Source: an uncultured bacterium
GTDB lineage: Bacteria > Planctomycetota > UBA8108
DNA: 5,544 nt
Assembly: GCA_913050545.1 (NCBI GenBank)
Contig: CAJWZY010000163.1
Location: 1 to 5,544 of the forward strand
Reading direction: 5' to 3'
Shown in pieces: positions 4,564-5,544 of the stretch; position 1 is the first letter of the stretch; each line of letters begins with the position of its first letter. The translations under genes and the position numbers were made by a program. Under the pieces are notes generated by a model. That model was not told where the DNA came from. It did no database searches and saw nothing but the letters and a program-made list of their open reading frames with translations.

Positions 4564-5544
4564 ATGCTGCGATTTGAAATTCGCCAACACGGCAAGAAGG
4601 TCTATGTTTTCGAGAGTGTCAAGAGCCCGGTTTTTGTCGGGCGCGACAAGTCGATGGACATGGTTCTCGATGATCCGAGGGTTTCCCGTCAGCATGCGGT
4701 GATCACCGCCAAAGATGGCAGCTATGTGATCCAGGATGTCGGGGGCCGGAATCCTGTGCGCGTCAATCGCAAGGTGGTTGTGCGCCATGAGCTCGTCGAT
4801 GGAGATTCGGTCCTGCTTGGAAACACCCACCTGAAGTTTCTGCAGGTTGCAGAAGGGGAGGATGGTGCCCGGTCCGAAGGTGAGGCGACTGGCCCGGCAG
4901 CGACAGTAGTCGATGCGCGGGAGACCTTTCAGAATCTCAGGGATACGCCGGAGATGATCAGCTCCGAGAGTACGATCTCGGGGACGGTCGATGGAGAAGA
5001 TGACAGCTCAACGGCGGGCCCGGTCAGGAATCTCAGGATCCTGCGCAATTTCAGTGAGCTCATCAGGAACATCTCGGATCGTCAGAGGTTGCTGGAATCG
5101 GCCCTCCACGCCGCTCTCGACAATGTAGATGCCAAGTACGGTTTCATCGGCCTGTTCGGCCCCGGAGGGGAGCTTGAGATCCGGGTTCAGAGGAGTCCGC
5201 GTGATCCGGCAGGTCCGATTTCCTACAGCCCCTCGATCGTGGAGCGGGTACAGCAGGAAAGTATTGCCATTCTCTTTGGAGGTGAGGGAGATTCAGGTCC
5301 CTCGCGGGCAGGCCTCGATTCACGCAGCCTGAAGCAGCTGCAGATCTCAAGCGCCATGTGCCTGCCGCTGTTCAAGGCTGAGGAGGTCTACGGGGTCCTC
5401 TATGTAGATGACCGTGACAGGGACTCCCCTTTTTCCGAGGAGGATCTCTACTTTGCCAACATTCTCAGCAACCTCATCTGCCTGGCCGTGGAAAAAGAAG
5501 AGCTCTACGAACAGATTCGAGACGAGAACATCGAGCTGAAGACC
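4564..5544 (+). CDS. FHA-GAF domain signalling protein, N-terminal part (runs off the window)
   Basis: The frame is open for 327 codons from ATG 4564 to the edge with no stop. Residues 3-95 are a forkhead-associated domain with its phosphopeptide-binding residues: VGRD (G26, R27), VSRQH (S41, R42, H44) and N63. An acidic linker rich in Ser, Thr and Gly follows (about 96-152). Residues about 160-311 are a GAF domain with the typical ending SSAMCLPLF...VYGVLYVDD...FSEEDLYFANILSNL. It closes with a helix, LYEQIRDENIELKT, like the one joining GAF to a sigma-54 activator AAA+ domain in many FHA-GAF regulators. A kinase, cyclase or phosphatase output is equally possible because that part is outside the window. 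It should be cytoplasmic, since there is no signal peptide or membrane segment. The Shine-Dalgarno is weak (AGG, 10 bases upstream). An in-frame ATG at 4537 would add nine residues but has no Shine-Dalgarno and lies outside the FHA fold. Confidence 0.92.
   Translation, partial: MLRFEIRQHGKKVYVFESVKSPVFVGRDKSMDMVLDDPRVSRQHAVITAKDGSYVIQDVGGRNPVRVNRKVVVRHELVDGDSVLLGNTHLKFLQVAEGEDGARSEGEATGPAATVVDARETFQNLRDTPEMISSESTISGTVDGEDDSSTAGPVRNLRILRNFSELIRNISDRQRLLESALHAALDNVDAKYGFIGLFGPGGELEIRVQRSPRDPAGPISYSPSIVERVQQESIAILFGGEGDSGPSRAGLDSRSLKQLQISSAMCLPLFKAEEVYGVLYVDDRDRDSPFSEEDLYFANILSNLICLAVEKEELYEQIRDENIELKT

Noticed and set aside
4475..4702. 75-codon plus-strand frame overlapping the start of the FHA gene
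   Set aside because: It starts in the promoter -35 element and runs in the wrong frame through the FHA domain, whose residues are clearly encoded in the 4564 frame.

Overview
The window holds one complete large gene (clpC), two complete smaller genes, the first 327 codons of a signalling protein running off the right edge, and possibly the last 21 codons of a gene running off the left edge. Base composition is moderately GC-rich. A lipobox-bearing lipoprotein, a ClpC-type unfoldase with a UVR middle domain, a bacterial Trm112-like protein of the CPET type and an FHA-GAF protein together suggest a Gram-negative-type bacterium outside the well-studied proteobacteria. Something like Planctomycetes/PVC, Acidobacteria or a related uncultured lineage would fit. 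This placement is inference from gene content only; no rRNA or tRNA is present to anchor it.

Layout. Positions 1-66 may be the 3' end of an upstream plus-strand gene. A small Trm112-like gene (90-356, +) follows, started by a strong Shine-Dalgarno. It converges on clpC (367-2844, -), with only 10 bases between the two stop codons and a weak hairpin plus T6 tract there. Upstream of clpC lie about 765 bases without a convincing protein gene (2845-3609). Near the far end of this gap sits the most interesting element: a near-consensus sigma-70 promoter (3389-3417), about 106 bases of non-coding sequence, and a strong intrinsic terminator (3494-3529), all on the plus strand. This is the signature of a free-standing small RNA. 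Next is a lipoprotein gene of unknown function (3610-4338, -). A 225-base divergent control region follows, and then the FHA-GAF gene (4564 to the edge, +).

How the parts relate. ClpC should work with ClpP (encoded elsewhere) in regulated protein degradation. Its ClpP-docking loop, both ATPase sites and the regulatory middle domain are intact. The FHA-GAF protein looks like the sensory half of a regulator, perhaps a sigma-54 activator, and is transcribed away from the lipoprotein gene. The two may share control through the region between them, but nothing in the sequence proves a functional link. No mobile element, CRISPR array, tRNA or rRNA was seen, and no clearly new multi-gene system is evident. 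The best candidates for undescribed biology are the small RNA and the lipoprotein's C-terminal domain.
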